Counted from the stretch's first letter, positions 7,614-16,975 are shown. The stretch: 64,000 nt of DNA from an uncultured Bacteroidales bacterium (GCA_934699135.1 CAKUVM010000005.1:18288-82287); one strand, 5' to 3'. Numbers and translations: made by a program. The notes: generated from the sequence alone by a model not told the origin.

Positions 7614-10600
7614 ATGAAAATAGGAGCATTTGCTTTAGCGAGCCTCTTGGCTCTCACGCCCGCGGCCATGGTGCTGACGGTAGGGGAGGTGGCGGCTCAG
7701 TCATCGCAAGGTGGCAACCTCGTCATCAAAGGACGAGTCCTCGACAACAATGGGCAACCCATTGTGGGCGCGGCCGTGCTGCAGGCTGGCACCACCAACG
7801 GCACCGTCACCGACATAGACGGCAACTATCAGATCACCGCCCCCGCCAATGCGGAGCTGGCCGTCTCTTTCATAGGCTATGACTCTCAGAAGCAGGCCGT
7901 GAACGGCCGCAATTCCATCGACTTCTCCCTTAACGAGGAGTCTACTGAGCTCAGCGAGTTCGTCGTGGTGGGCTATGGCGTCCAGAAGAAGGCCGACCTG
8001 ACAGGCTCTGTGGCCATCGTGGACGCAGACGAACTCAAGAAGGTCTCCAACTCCAACATCTCCACCATGCTCCAGGGCAAGGCCGCGGGCATCCAGATCA
8101 CCACCGACGGCCAGCCCGGCGCCGACCCCGCTGTCAAGATCCGCGGCTTGGGCTCGTTCGGCAGCACCGCGCCGCTCTACGTCATTGACGGCGTGCCCAT
8201 GGGCACCAGCATCCGAGATTTCTCGCCAAATGACATCGAGACCATCCAGGTGCTGAAAGACGCCTCCGCGGCCGCCATCTACGGCTCCCGCGCGGCCAAT
8301 GGTGTCATCATCATCACCACCAAGCGCGGCTCCAAGAATCAGTCCATGAAGATCAACTACACCGGCTATGTCGGCATGGATAAGATTCAAGACGGCGTCT
8401 ATGACGTGATGAACACTGAGCAATACGCCAAATACATCAACCAAGCCTACGCCAACAGCGGCATCGCCGACCTCGTGCCTAGCGGCTATGTGGAGGGCAG
8501 CCCTAACTATCTGGTTGGCAAGGTGGACACCGACTGGTTCAACGAGGTGTTCAAAACGGGCCTCCGTATGAACCACAACGTCTCCATGTCCGGCGGCGGC
8601 GAGAACAACACATATAACGTCTCGCTCGACTACTTCAAGCAAAACGGCACCATGGAGGGGGCGGGTCCCAACTATGACCGTTTCACGGCGCGCGTCAACA
8701 ACTCTATGGACGTCAGGTTCATCAAGTTCGCCACCAGCGTGGTCTGGAGTCACAGTGCCCAAGACAACATGGCGCTCTCCAACGCCAGCGAGTATGTCCA
8801 GGGCCTCTATGGAGGCCAGTATCCGGTCCTCGGCTCGGCCCTGCTGATGCCCACGGGCGTCAAGGCCTATGACGAGAGCACGTGGTGCCTGGACGACGTC
8901 TACTCCGGCGCAGCCGACTACAACTACGACAACTACGGCTACGGCACCTACTACCCCGACATCCATGGCGACCTCCGCATGACCAACGTCTTGATGACCA
9001 ACAACCTCATCACCCGAAACACCAAGGTGGATCGTTTCGTGGTCACCGGCTCGGCAGACGCCGACCTGCTCGACATGATTGGCCACAAGAACGATAACCA
9101 CAAGCTCAACTACAAGATCAACCTATCTTACAGCAAGACCTACGCCAAAGACAAGGTGTTCACCGCAGCCTTCTACGCCAGCAACACCAACTACCTCGAC
9201 AAGAACAACGAGAACCTCTACGAGGCTTATCGTCAATACACCGACGGACTTGTCGAGAACACCATCACCTACGATGGCATCTTCGGTTCCAACCACGTCA
9301 ACCTCGTTGTGGGCCAGACGTTTGAGCGTGAGCGTTACCACACCCTGACCGGCACTGGCAACAACCTCTCCGAGCCTTACTACCTCCAGATCTCCAACGC
9401 CGCCTCGTTCAAGGCCTCCAGCTACGAGAGCGAGCACGTGCTCTGCTCTTTCATCGGCCGACTGAACTACGACTTTGACGAGAAGTACCTGCTCTCCGTC
9501 ACCGCGCGTCGAGACGGCTCCAGCCGCCTCTCGTCAGACGACCGTTGGGAGACGTTCCCGTCATTCTCCGCAGGCTGGCGCTTTGACCGTGAGGATTTCT
9601 TCCCCATCGACCAGAACATCGTCAACCTCTTCAAGATTCGCGCAAGCTACGGCGTGCTTGGAAATGAGAACATTGGCGAGTATCAATATATGGATGTGAT
9701 GAACCGTGGCGACTACACTTACAGCTTCGGCGGTGAGAAGGTCACAGGCTCCGCCATCTCCAACTACGTCAACACCGCCATAAGGTGGGAGAAGAAAAAG
9801 ACCACCGACGTTGGCGTGGACATCAACTTCTTCTCCAACAAGCTGGAGTTCAACTTCGACTGGTTCAAGAGCAAGAGCGAGGATCTTCTCTACGCCGTGG
9901 CCGTGCCTGCTAGCGCCGGCGCCACCAACACCACCGTCACCATGAACGCCGCCACCATGGAGAACAGCGGCTACGAGTTCTCCGCCACATATCGAAACAA
10001 CGATCGCCCCATTAAGTGGGAGGTCTCCGCCAACGCCACCATCAACAAGAACGAGGTCACCGGCCTCGGCGTCACCAACGAGGGCCGCACCGACGGCTAC
10101 TGCCGCACCATTGTGGGTGAGGAGGTAGGCCGCTTCTATGGCCTGAAGCACGGCGGCATCATCCGCGACCAGCAGACCCTGACCGAGATGCTCAACGCCC
10201 AGGCCACGGGTCAGTCCACCGCCAGCGGCTACGCCGCGCCCACCGGCGCCCAGCTCGGAGACTGCTACTATGTTGACGTGAACGGCGACGGCGTCATCAC
10301 CGAGGCCGACCGCGACTTCATCGGGAACGGTATGCCAAAGGTCAACTTCGGCCTCAACGCACGCGTCGAGTACAAGGGCTTCGACCTCTCCGTGGCAACC
10401 TACGGCGCGGCAGGCTTCAAGGCTCTCGACTATCTCGACATCGCGCTCCACAGCACGCTCGGCCTCACCAACAAGAGCACCGATATGCTAGACAGCTGGA
10501 CGCCCGAGAACCCTAACGCAAGCCAGCCGAGGGTGCTCTACGCGTCAAACAACTCCATCTCTAATGACTACTTCAGCGACCGTTTCCTCCAAAACGCCAC

Positions 10601-10829
10601 ATACCTGAAGATTGCCAACGTGGAGCTGGGCTACAACTTCAACGACGACTGGTTCCGAGGCCTCTTCTCCAACGTCCGTCTCTACGTCTCGGCGCAGAAC
10701 CTCGCCACCATCTCGAAGTATAAGGGCTACAACGTAGACTTCGCCGGCGGCACATTCACCCCTGGCTACAACTACTGCTCGTTCCCGACGCCGCGCACCT
10801 TCATGGCCGGCCTCCACTTCACGTTCTAA
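7614..10829 (+). CDS. SusC/RagA-family TonB-linked outer membrane protein
   Basis: A 1071-residue outer-membrane transporter that forms a pedal-bin complex with its SusD partner to import glycans or peptides using TonB energy. After a signal peptide (cleavage near AAQSSQG) comes a carboxypeptidase-regulatory-like beta domain (LVIKGRVLDNNGQPIVGAAV to about residue 105), a TonB-box-like stretch (ELSEFVVVGYGVQKKADLTG), the plug with KIRGLGSFGSTAPLYVIDGVP and GVIIITTKRG, then the beta-barrel ending in an aromatic HFTF. No STN domain is present, so a FecIR-type anti-sigma partner is not expected. It is followed 36 nt later by susD. Nothing in the sequence identifies the substrate. Confidence 0.95.
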   Translation: MKIGAFALASLLALTPAAMVLTVGEVAAQSSQGGNLVIKGRVLDNNGQPIVGAAVLQAGTTNGTVTDIDGNYQITAPANAELAVSFIGYDSQKQAVNGRNSIDFSLNEESTELSEFVVVGYGVQKKADLTGSVAIVDADELKKVSNSNISTMLQGKAAGIQITTDGQPGADPAVKIRGLGSFGSTAPLYVIDGVPMGTSIRDFSPNDIETIQVLKDASAAAIYGSRAANGVIIITTKRGSKNQSMKINYTGYVGMDKIQDGVYDVMNTEQYAKYINQAYANSGIADLVPSGYVEGSPNYLVGKVDTDWFNEVFKTGLRMNHNVSMSGGGENNTYNVSLDYFKQNGTMEGAGPNYDRFTARVNNSMDVRFIKFATSVVWSHSAQDNMALSNASEYVQGLYGGQYPVLGSALLMPTGVKAYDESTWCLDDVYSGAADYNYDNYGYGTYYPDIHGDLRMTNVLMTNNLITRNTKVDRFVVTGSADADLLDMIGHKNDNHKLNYKINLSYSKTYAKDKVFTAAFYASNTNYLDKNNENLYEAYRQYTDGLVENTITYDGIFGSNHVNLVVGQTFERERYHTLTGTGNNLSEPYYLQISNAASFKASSYESEHVLCSFIGRLNYDFDEKYLLSVTARRDGSSRLSSDDRWETFPSFSAGWRFDREDFFPIDQNIVNLFKIRASYGVLGNENIGEYQYMDVMNRGDYTYSFGGEKVTGSAISNYVNTAIRWEKKKTTDVGVDINFFSNKLEFNFDWFKSKSEDLLYAVAVPASAGATNTTVTMNAATMENSGYEFSATYRNNDRPIKWEVSANATINKNEVTGLGVTNEGRTDGYCRTIVGEEVGRFYGLKHGGIIRDQQTLTEMLNAQATGQSTASGYAAPTGAQLGDCYYVDVNGDGVITEADRDFIGNGMPKVNFGLNARVEYKGFDLSVATYGAAGFKALDYLDIALHSTLGLTNKSTDMLDSWTPENPNASQPRVLYASNNSISNDYFSDRFLQNATYLKIANVELGYNFNDDWFRGLFSNVRLYVSAQNLATISKYKGYNVDFAGGTFTPGYNYCSFPTPRTFMAGLHFTF

Positions 10830-10865
10830 ATTCCTAGGAGTCTTACCCAATAAGAATTTGACATT

Positions 10866-12650
10866 ATGAAAAATACATATATAGCGCTCGCTCTGGCTGT
10901 CGCGGCCATGGGAGGCCTCTCCTCTTGCAGCGACGAGCTGGACGTGACAAACCCCAATACTCAGACCACCGACGACTTCGGCAAGGATGAGAGCTCGCTC
11001 CAAGAGGCCATCATCTCTTGCTACAACCGAATACGCCTTGAGGGCACCTTCGCCCGCGTGGGCTACACCATGGATGCCGTCCGCGGCGATGAGGTCTACA
11101 ACGCGTCGCAGATATGGTATCTGCCCTACGACAACATGAACGTAGCCTCGACCGACGAGATCGGCAACCAATGGATTTGGAGAGACTGCTACCACGTGGT
11201 CAACCGCACCAACTACGTCCTCCAGCAGGTCGAGAAGGTGGCCCTCAGCCAAGATTCCTACAACAAGATCAAGGGTCAGGCGCTCTTCCTCCGCGCCCTG
11301 GCATACTACACCTTGGCCACCTACCACCACGAGTGCTGCCTCATAACCAGCTATTCGTCATATTCTGACATCAACACCATGTACGCTTCCCTCAACACCT
11401 ATGACGAGGTGCTTGACCAGGTTGAGGCCGACCTCAAGGAGGCCATGGCCATCTTGCCCAGCAAGAGCGTGGGCGGAGACTTCGCCAAAGGCCGAGCCAC
11501 GTGCGGCTCCGCCGCGGGCTACATGGCGCGCACCCTCATGCTCCGCCACAAGTATGACGAGGCCTACGAGATTCTCAAAGACATCATCGCCGGCACCTAT
11601 GGGCACTACGCCCTCACCGCCGACTACGGGGACAACTTCCGCGAGGGCAAGGACTATGAGAACAACGTCGAGAGCCTCTTCGAGGTGCAGTATATGGACT
11701 ATGGCACCGGCGGCGTCGATGAGGAGTGGACTCCCGTCAACATATCTAAGGACGCCACCCAGGGTCACGCCGTAGAGAGCAACTACGGTCCCGCGGCCTT
11801 CGGCTCCTGGGCCGACTTGGCAGCCTCGCCTTGGCTCTATAACCTCTACAAGGCAGAGAAGTGCACCGACGGCCGGCTCGACCCGCGCCTCTACTGGACC
11901 ATCAGCTCCTACGAGAGCGAGTACGACAGCTACACCGGTAACGCCACGGCGGCCTACCCTAACGGAGACCCGCGCCAAAACGTCCTCTACCAGACTGCCA
12001 TAACCGCGGACAACGAGGCCGACACCCGCGCCAACGGCACCAACGGCGGCCTGGCCATAGCCAAGTGGACCTACGCCCGCCAGAGCGTCACCTCCACCAT
12101 CGTCACCGGACTGCACTGCGGCATTAACCTGCGCCTCATGCGCTACTCCGACGTCCTGCTCCGCGCCGCCGAGTGTGAGAATGAGCTGAGCGGCCCCACC
12201 CAGACGGCCATTGACTACATCAATGAGGTTCGCCGCCGCGTGGCGCTGCCAGACCTCAAGAAGAGCGACTTCAATAGTGCCGATGAGCTCTTTGAGCAAA
12301 TCGCCAACGTGGAGAGACCCAAGGAGTTCGGCTGCGAGAATGGCCGCGGCATTGACCTCAACCGCTGGGGCTTCTACTACAACGCCGGACGCAAGGAGCA
12401 GCTCAAGGCCCATATGATGTATAAGCTTAGCGACAACGTGGCCGACGCCAAGGCCGAATGCCCCGTGGAGAAGCTCGGCGAGAGCGGCTACGACAGCTCA
12501 ATGAGCCACTACATCACTGGCCACGAGTATTTCCCCATCGCCCAAAGCACGCTCGACGCCAACCCTCACCTCACCGGCAACTGCGCCTACAACAGTGTGC
12601 AGCCCGAATTCAACTACACCGTCCACCCTGTGGTGAACCTCAATAAGTAG
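10866..12650 (+). CDS. SusD/RagB-family nutrient-binding outer membrane lipoprotein
   Basis: A 594-residue surface lipoprotein that caps the SusC barrel and binds the ligand. The signal peptide ends in LSSC (cysteine about residue 21), followed by SDELD, an acidic start typical of surface-exposed lipoproteins. The N-terminal helical TPR-like part contains RAYYNLRLQ-class equivalents such as NYVLQQVEKV and GQALFLRALAYYTLA, the classic SusD helix. The C-terminus has LRYSDVLLRAAECENEL (RagB/SusD motif) and GRGIDLNRWGFYYN. A hairpin with a T-run follows the stop, which probably lowers expression of the next gene. Confidence 0.94.
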   Translation: MKNTYIALALAVAAMGGLSSCSDELDVTNPNTQTTDDFGKDESSLQEAIISCYNRIRLEGTFARVGYTMDAVRGDEVYNASQIWYLPYDNMNVASTDEIGNQWIWRDCYHVVNRTNYVLQQVEKVALSQDSYNKIKGQALFLRALAYYTLATYHHECCLITSYSSYSDINTMYASLNTYDEVLDQVEADLKEAMAILPSKSVGGDFAKGRATCGSAAGYMARTLMLRHKYDEAYEILKDIIAGTYGHYALTADYGDNFREGKDYENNVESLFEVQYMDYGTGGVDEEWTPVNISKDATQGHAVESNYGPAAFGSWADLAASPWLYNLYKAEKCTDGRLDPRLYWTISSYESEYDSYTGNATAAYPNGDPRQNVLYQTAITADNEADTRANGTNGGLAIAKWTYARQSVTSTIVTGLHCGINLRLMRYSDVLLRAAECENELSGPTQTAIDYINEVRRRVALPDLKKSDFNSADELFEQIANVERPKEFGCENGRGIDLNRWGFYYNAGRKEQLKAHMMYKLSDNVADAKAECPVEKLGESGYDSSMSHYITGHEYFPIAQSTLDANPHLTGNCAYNSVQPEFNYTVHPVVNLNK

Positions 12651-12669
12651 AGTAATTTGACTTGACTAT

Positions 12670-12724
12670 GCCGCCCCGCCATGCGGGGGAGACGCAATTC
12701 CCTCCAATGGGGCGGCTGTTTTTT
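12670..12724 (+). terminator. Intercistronic terminator or attenuator between susD and the binding lipoprotein
   Basis: GCCGCCCC (12670-12677) pairs with GGGGCGGC (12709-12716), with further internal pairing of a GGGGGAG/CTCCC type, followed by TGTTTTTT. It sits 20 nt after the susD stop and 14 nt before the next ATG, so partial readthrough would set a lower level of the downstream lipoprotein. Confidence 0.8.
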
Positions 12725-12737
12725 AAGACATCTGATT

Positions 12738-14462
12738 ATGAACAGCATACAGAAAGGCCTGCTTACCCTCATGACGGCGGGCGTTGCCGCTGGCGCGTTC
12801 GTCGGCTGCGATGAGGACGACACTTTCGACATCAATTCACCAGACTGGCTCGAGAGCCGGGTCGACTCCATTGCGCAGTCCAAGGCCAACAACGAGACCG
12901 GAGACACCATAAGGGTGGAGCTCAGCAACACCACAGTCGGCGACAAAGACAATTCTGCCGGTTGGTGGACAGTCTTCTCCGACGTCATCGGCATCCCCAG
13001 CGGCAAGATGCTCACCCTGGAGTTTGACAACTACGGCTCTGGAGCCAATAACTGGAACAACTGGAATGTCTGCGTGGTAAATGCCAAGGCCACAAGCACT
13101 GAAGCCAACGAGAGTTACAAGGAGTATTTCGTCCTCCGCTCCGACGCCTACGGATGGGGTGGCGGCATGGCCGATGAGGGCTACGCCTACGAGGCCGCCA
13201 ACATCTCCACCAACTATGCCGACGTGGCAGCCGCAGCCGGCGTAGAGGATCAGTGGGCCCTCTTCAAAGAGAAGATGCAGGGGGCACACACTGTGATGGA
13301 GATTCAGCACGTGGCCGCGGGCTATGTCTACTTCACCGCCACCATGACGGCCGCGGACGGCACCGTCTTGGTGGAGAAATACCACCAGGCTTGCTCGCCT
13401 GCCGATGACATCTACGCCTTCTTGGTGTGCGACGGCAGCCACTTCGAGAACCTCTCGGCCGTCATCACCCCGGCCACCATCGTCATCTCCGAGAGCAACC
13501 CGGCGCGCATGGAGCTCAGCAACTACCCGCAGTTCCTCACCCTCGGCGACACGGCCTTCCATGCCGGCATCGCCGCAAAGATATACTTTGAGGATGGCAC
13601 TTCGGCCGATGCCGACACCCTCGACCTCTCTTTCGTGGCCCCCGACCTCACCACCACGGGCGTGAAGACCGTGACGGTGCTCTACAACAAGACCAGCAGC
13701 GGCAACTACTGCTCGCCCATCTATGCGTCATACACGCTTCAGATAACCGACTTCAGACATCTGGAGATTGAGCAGGCCGAGGCGGCAAGCTACTTCTTCC
13801 CAGACGGTGTCGAGGCCGTGCCATTCGTCAAGTCTTCCGCCAATGTCTACGGCATCAGCGGCGATGGCGAGAAAGTGCTTCTCGACAATAGCCTGGTCAA
13901 TTTCTCAAGCGTGGCGGCCGACGGCACATTCTCATTTGAATATCAGGGCCTGACGGCCACAGGCAAGGCCAATGTCGCCGCCACGGGCTGCACGCAGGTG
14001 GGCGCGACGGACTTCTCCTCCGGCTGGTGGACCGTCTTCTCTGCCGATGAGCAGGTAAAGAACGGCCAGACGGTCACCAAGACCCTCCAGGTGCGCTCTG
14101 ACAATCTTGAGAACTATCACAGCCCCGTCGTCATCCTCCGCACGGCCGCGCTCGCCGAGTACGCCGTGCTGCGCTCCGACAACTTCGGATGGGGCGCCGG
14201 CTATGATGGCAACGATGACAAGGTCATTGAGAGCAACTGGAACTGGGACACCTTCAAGGGCAACATTGACGGCTCCGTCTACACCATCTCTGTCACCAAC
14301 AACGGCGCGACGCTCGACGTCAAGATGAGCATAGTCTACGCCAACGGCGAGACCCACTTCCAAAACTACACTGGCATCAAGGCCTCGGCCGTGGAGCAGA
14401 CAGACGCCGATGACGTGTTCGTCTCCCTCACTTGCGAGGAGGCCTACCTCATCATCAAATAA
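12738..14462 (+). CDS. Putative surface glycan-binding lipoprotein with duplicated module
   Basis: A 574-residue lipoprotein occupying the SusE/SusF or SGBP position after SusCD. The ATG at 12738 is chosen because it starts the signal peptide ending FVGC (cysteine about residue 24, then DEDD). Two homologous beta modules are visible: the first near residues 75-260 starts GWWTVFSD and contains YFVLRSDAYGWGGG; the second near residues 429-574 starts GWWTVFSA and contains YAVLRSDNFGWGAG. Between them, around residues 265-345, is an Ig-like segment (LSNYPQFLTLGD, TGVKTVTVLYN). The modules are plausible carbohydrate-binding units. Family membership is not recognised; binding is inferred from position and architecture. 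Confidence 0.8.
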   Translation: MNSIQKGLLTLMTAGVAAGAFVGCDEDDTFDINSPDWLESRVDSIAQSKANNETGDTIRVELSNTTVGDKDNSAGWWTVFSDVIGIPSGKMLTLEFDNYGSGANNWNNWNVCVVNAKATSTEANESYKEYFVLRSDAYGWGGGMADEGYAYEAANISTNYADVAAAAGVEDQWALFKEKMQGAHTVMEIQHVAAGYVYFTATMTAADGTVLVEKYHQACSPADDIYAFLVCDGSHFENLSAVITPATIVISESNPARMELSNYPQFLTLGDTAFHAGIAAKIYFEDGTSADADTLDLSFVAPDLTTTGVKTVTVLYNKTSSGNYCSPIYASYTLQITDFRHLEIEQAEAASYFFPDGVEAVPFVKSSANVYGISGDGEKVLLDNSLVNFSSVAADGTFSFEYQGLTATGKANVAATGCTQVGATDFSSGWWTVFSADEQVKNGQTVTKTLQVRSDNLENYHSPVVILRTAALAEYAVLRSDNFGWGAGYDGNDDKVIESNWNWDTFKGNIDGSVYTISVTNNGATLDVKMSIVYANGETHFQNYTGIKASAVEQTDADDVFVSLTCEEAYLIIK

Positions 14463-14574
14463 GGCCGCAGGAAATTAATTATTGGGGTTGCCCCTCGTCT
14501 GGCCAGCGCCGGGCGGGGGGCTTCTGTCTCGCCATCGGGCCGGTGCGGTTAAGCGTGGTAAAAATATTGCGCAA

Positions 14575-14608
14575 TTTGAAGTTCGAAAGGATAAATAGCT
14601 TAACTTCG
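14575..14608 (+). promoter_or_regulatory. Putative promoter of the tRNA-Leu gene
   Basis: TTTG at 14575-14578 and TAACTTCG at 14601-14608 resemble a Bacteroidetes -33/-7 pair with a 22-nt spacer and one mismatch in the -7 box. Transcription would start about 20 nt before the tRNA. Confidence 0.45.
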
Positions 14609-14632
14609 CGTTGCTTAAAGCGCTAAGCATCC

Positions 14633-14714
14633 GCGGATGTGGCGAAATTGGTAGACGTGTCAGACTTAGGATCTGATGCCGCAAGGCGTAGGGGTTCGAG
14701 TCCCCTCATCCGTA
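14633..14714 (+). tRNA. tRNA-Leu (anticodon TAG)
   Basis: An 82-nt type II tRNA. The acceptor stem GCGGATG pairs with CATCCGT, leaving a G1-T72 wobble, with A73 as discriminator. The D arm contains TTGGTAGA, the anticodon stem TCAGA/TCTGA carries loop CTTAGGA with anticodon TAG, and the long variable arm TGCCGCAAGGCGT marks a leucine tRNA. The T arm is GGGGTTCGAGTCCCC. The CCA end is not encoded and would be added after transcription. Confidence 0.96.
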
Positions 14715-14750
14715 CTCCACAGAGTATAATATATCCAACAACTGGTTGAA

Positions 14751-16100
14751 ATGAATATTTCAAAAGAAAACATTGATGCGCTCAACGCCGTCCTGACAAT
14801 AGAATTCGAGAAGGCAGACTACGAGCCTAAAGTAGAGAAGGCTATCAAGGACTATGGCAAGCGAGTAGCCATCAAGGGTTTCCGCCCAGGCCACGCACCC
14901 GCGGGCTTGGTCAAGAAGTTCTACGGCAAATCTATCCTCGTCGACCAGATCAACACCATCGTCGGTGAGACTCTTTCCAACTATATCAAGGAGAACAACA
15001 TCGACATCCTCGGAGAGCCGCTGCCCAACAAGGATCAGCAGCCCATCGATTTCGACAAGGACGTTGACAAGCTCACGTTCAAGTTCGACCTCGGCCTCTC
15101 TCCAGAGATTAATGTCAATGTAGACAAGACCCTCAGCGTCCCAGAATACACCATCGTTGTTGACGACGCGGCCGTCACCGAGCAGGTGAACAACATCGCC
15201 AGCCGCTACGGCAGCCACGCCCCCGTCGAGGTCTCCTCCGAGGCCTCCATGCTCAAGGGCGTCATCGTGCAGGGCGACTATAAGAATGAGAAGGGCCTGG
15301 CCTCCGTCACCGTCATCAAAGACGAGGCCGAGAAAGCCAAATTCATCGGCAAGAAGGTCGGAGACACCGTGGAGTTCGACCTCCGCAAGGCCTTCCCTGA
15401 CAACACCGAGATCTCTTATCTCCTCGGCATCAGCAAAGAGCAGGCTGAGGCCATCCCCGAGGGCGCGACCGCGACCATGGCCATCACCGAGGTGGCCGAG
15501 TTCAAGAACGCCGAGATCAACAAGGAGCTCTTTGACCGCGTATACCCCGATGGCAGCGTTGCCGACGAGGCCGCTTTCCGCGCAAAGGTGAAGGAGACGC
15601 TCGAGGCCTCCAACAAGTTCGCTGAGGAGTTCCGCTTCTCTGTAGACGCCCGCAAAGCCCTCATGGCCGCGGCCGGCGACTTCAGCCTGCCCGAGGAGTT
15701 CCTCAAGCGTTGGCTCACCGTCGTCAATAAAGACAATGACAAGTTCACGCCCGACGTCCTCACAAACGAGTTCCCCAAGTTCCTCAACGACCTCAAGTGG
15801 CAGGTCGTGAAGAACCGCGTGGCCAAGAAGAACGAAATCAAGATAGAGTTCAACGACGTCCTCAACTTCGCAAAGAAGACGGCTCGCGCTCAGGTTATGC
15901 AATATGGCATAACCAACTTCCCCGAGGAGCAGCTTGACAAATATGCCCACAATATGCTCCAAAACGAGGAGCAGCGTCAGCACCTCGCTGAGGGCGCTGT
16001 GGAGGACAAGCTCTTCGCCTTCGTCAAGGCGAACGCCAATATCGAGAACAAGACCGTCAGCCAAGACGACTTCAACAAGCTCTTTGAGGCTGAGAAATAA
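14751..16100 (+). CDS. tig: Trigger factor (ribosome-associated chaperone / peptidyl-prolyl isomerase)
   Basis: A 449-residue chaperone that binds at the ribosomal exit tunnel next to L23 and shields nascent chains. The ribosome-docking loop is seen as GFRPGHAP at residues 43-50, a variant of the GFRxGKxP signature. The N-terminal domain is followed by a divergent PPIase-like region (about residues 150-245) and a helical C-terminal chaperone domain ending KLFEAEK. The divergent middle is usual for Bacteroidetes trigger factors. It begins 36 nt after tRNA-Leu and is followed by clpP and clpX in the standard order. Confidence 0.93.
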   Translation: MNISKENIDALNAVLTIEFEKADYEPKVEKAIKDYGKRVAIKGFRPGHAPAGLVKKFYGKSILVDQINTIVGETLSNYIKENNIDILGEPLPNKDQQPIDFDKDVDKLTFKFDLGLSPEINVNVDKTLSVPEYTIVVDDAAVTEQVNNIASRYGSHAPVEVSSEASMLKGVIVQGDYKNEKGLASVTVIKDEAEKAKFIGKKVGDTVEFDLRKAFPDNTEISYLLGISKEQAEAIPEGATATMAITEVAEFKNAEINKELFDRVYPDGSVADEAAFRAKVKETLEASNKFAEEFRFSVDARKALMAAAGDFSLPEEFLKRWLTVVNKDNDKFTPDVLTNEFPKFLNDLKWQVVKNRVAKKNEIKIEFNDVLNFAKKTARAQVMQYGITNFPEEQLDKYAHNMLQNEEQRQHLAEGAVEDKLFAFVKANANIENKTVSQDDFNKLFEAEK

Positions 16101-16128
16101 CAAATAACGACGCAAACAGACGGCGCAG

Positions 16129-16162
16129 GCAGCCTTGCCCCCTCTTTGGCGAGCAAGGCTGC
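16129..16162 (+). terminator. Hairpin between tig and clpP
   Basis: GCAGCCTTGC (16129-16138) and GCAAGGCTGC (16153-16162) form a perfect 10-bp stem with a 14-nt loop. The following sequence has only scattered T, so this may be a leaky terminator, an mRNA-stability element or part of the clpP leader. Confidence 0.6.
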
Positions 16163-16187
16163 GTTGCCGTTCTTAATAGGATACACA

Positions 16188-16865
16188 ATGGCAAATCGCA
16201 ACGACTTCCGCAATTTCGCAGTCAAGCACTGTGGCGTAAGCGGCTCTCTCTTCGATGCATACAGCAAGGTGACGGACTCCTACATCTCGCCCACCATCAT
16301 TGAAGAGCGTCAGCTCAACGTGGCCAGCATGGACGTCTTCTCGCGCCTGATGATGGATCGAATCATCTTCCTTGGCACAGAGATCAACGACGATGTGGCC
16401 AACATCGTCCAGGCGCAGCTGCTCTATCTGGAGTCCGCCGATTCTTCAAAAGACATCTCCATCTACCTCAACTCGCCCGGTGGCAGCGTATACGCCGGTC
16501 TCGGCATATACGACACTATGCAATACATCTCGTCAAGCGTGGCCACCATCTGCACGGGTCTGGCCGCCTCCATGGCCGCAGTGCTGCTCGTGGCCGGCGC
16601 CAAAGGCAAGCGATCAGCTCTGCCCCACTCGCGCATCATGATCCACCAGCCTATGGGAGGGGCGCAAGGCCAGGCCTCAGACATTGAGATCACCGCCCGC
16701 GAGATCCAAAAACTCAAAAAAGAGCTGTTCGACATCATTGCCGAGCACTCCGGCAAGCCCTTTGCCGAGGTGGCCAAAGACTCCGACCGCGACTATTGGA
16801 TGACGGCGGAAGAGGCCAAGGCCTACGGCATGATCGACGAGGTCCTCAGGAGAGAGAAGAAGTAA
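16188..16865 (+). CDS. clpP: ATP-dependent Clp protease proteolytic subunit
   Basis: A 225-residue serine protease that assembles as a tetradecamer and degrades substrates fed by ClpX or ClpA/ClpC. The catalytic triad is visible: S128 in TGLAASMAA, H153 in RIMIHQPMGG and D202 in DSDRDYWM. The oxyanion-hole segment LNSPGGSVYAG is intact. The ATG at 16188 is preferred; an upstream in-frame TTG at 16146 lies inside the hairpin. The N-terminal 30 residues before SYISPTIIEE are a propeptide-like extension usual in this phylum. clpX follows after a terminator-like hairpin. Confidence 0.97.
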   Translation: MANRNDFRNFAVKHCGVSGSLFDAYSKVTDSYISPTIIEERQLNVASMDVFSRLMMDRIIFLGTEINDDVANIVQAQLLYLESADSSKDISIYLNSPGGSVYAGLGIYDTMQYISSSVATICTGLAASMAAVLLVAGAKGKRSALPHSRIMIHQPMGGAQGQASDIEITAREIQKLKKELFDIIAEHSGKPFAEVAKDSDRDYWMTAEEAKAYGMIDEVLRREKK

Positions 16866-16927
16866 GAATACAGAACACAATATTCCGACTTGACATTCCG
16901 GCAACGTCCCGATACGGAGGATAAAAT

Positions 16928-16975
16928 GATGCAGCGCCGAGGCTGTCGCCCCGGCTCTGCATCGTTTGTTTTTAT
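16928..16975 (+). terminator. Terminator-like hairpin between clpP and clpX
   Basis: GATGCAG (16928-16934) pairs with CTGCATC (16957-16963), with additional inner GCCG/CGGC pairing, and GTTTGTTTTT follows. It may attenuate readthrough into clpX. Confidence 0.72.

Noticed and set aside
7701..9101. A 466-codon open frame antisense to the SusC gene
   Set aside because: It mirrors the SusC frame, is rich in V, D, G and H as expected from the reverse of GC-rich codons, and has no recognisable domain.
14760..16115. A 451-codon open frame antisense to tig
   Set aside because: It follows the tig gene exactly on the other strand and its composition (L, V, E-rich) is a shadow of codon bias.
16146..16187. 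Upstream TTG start for clpP
   Set aside because: It lies inside a perfect hairpin and adds residues not expected in ClpP; the ATG at 16188 is better.
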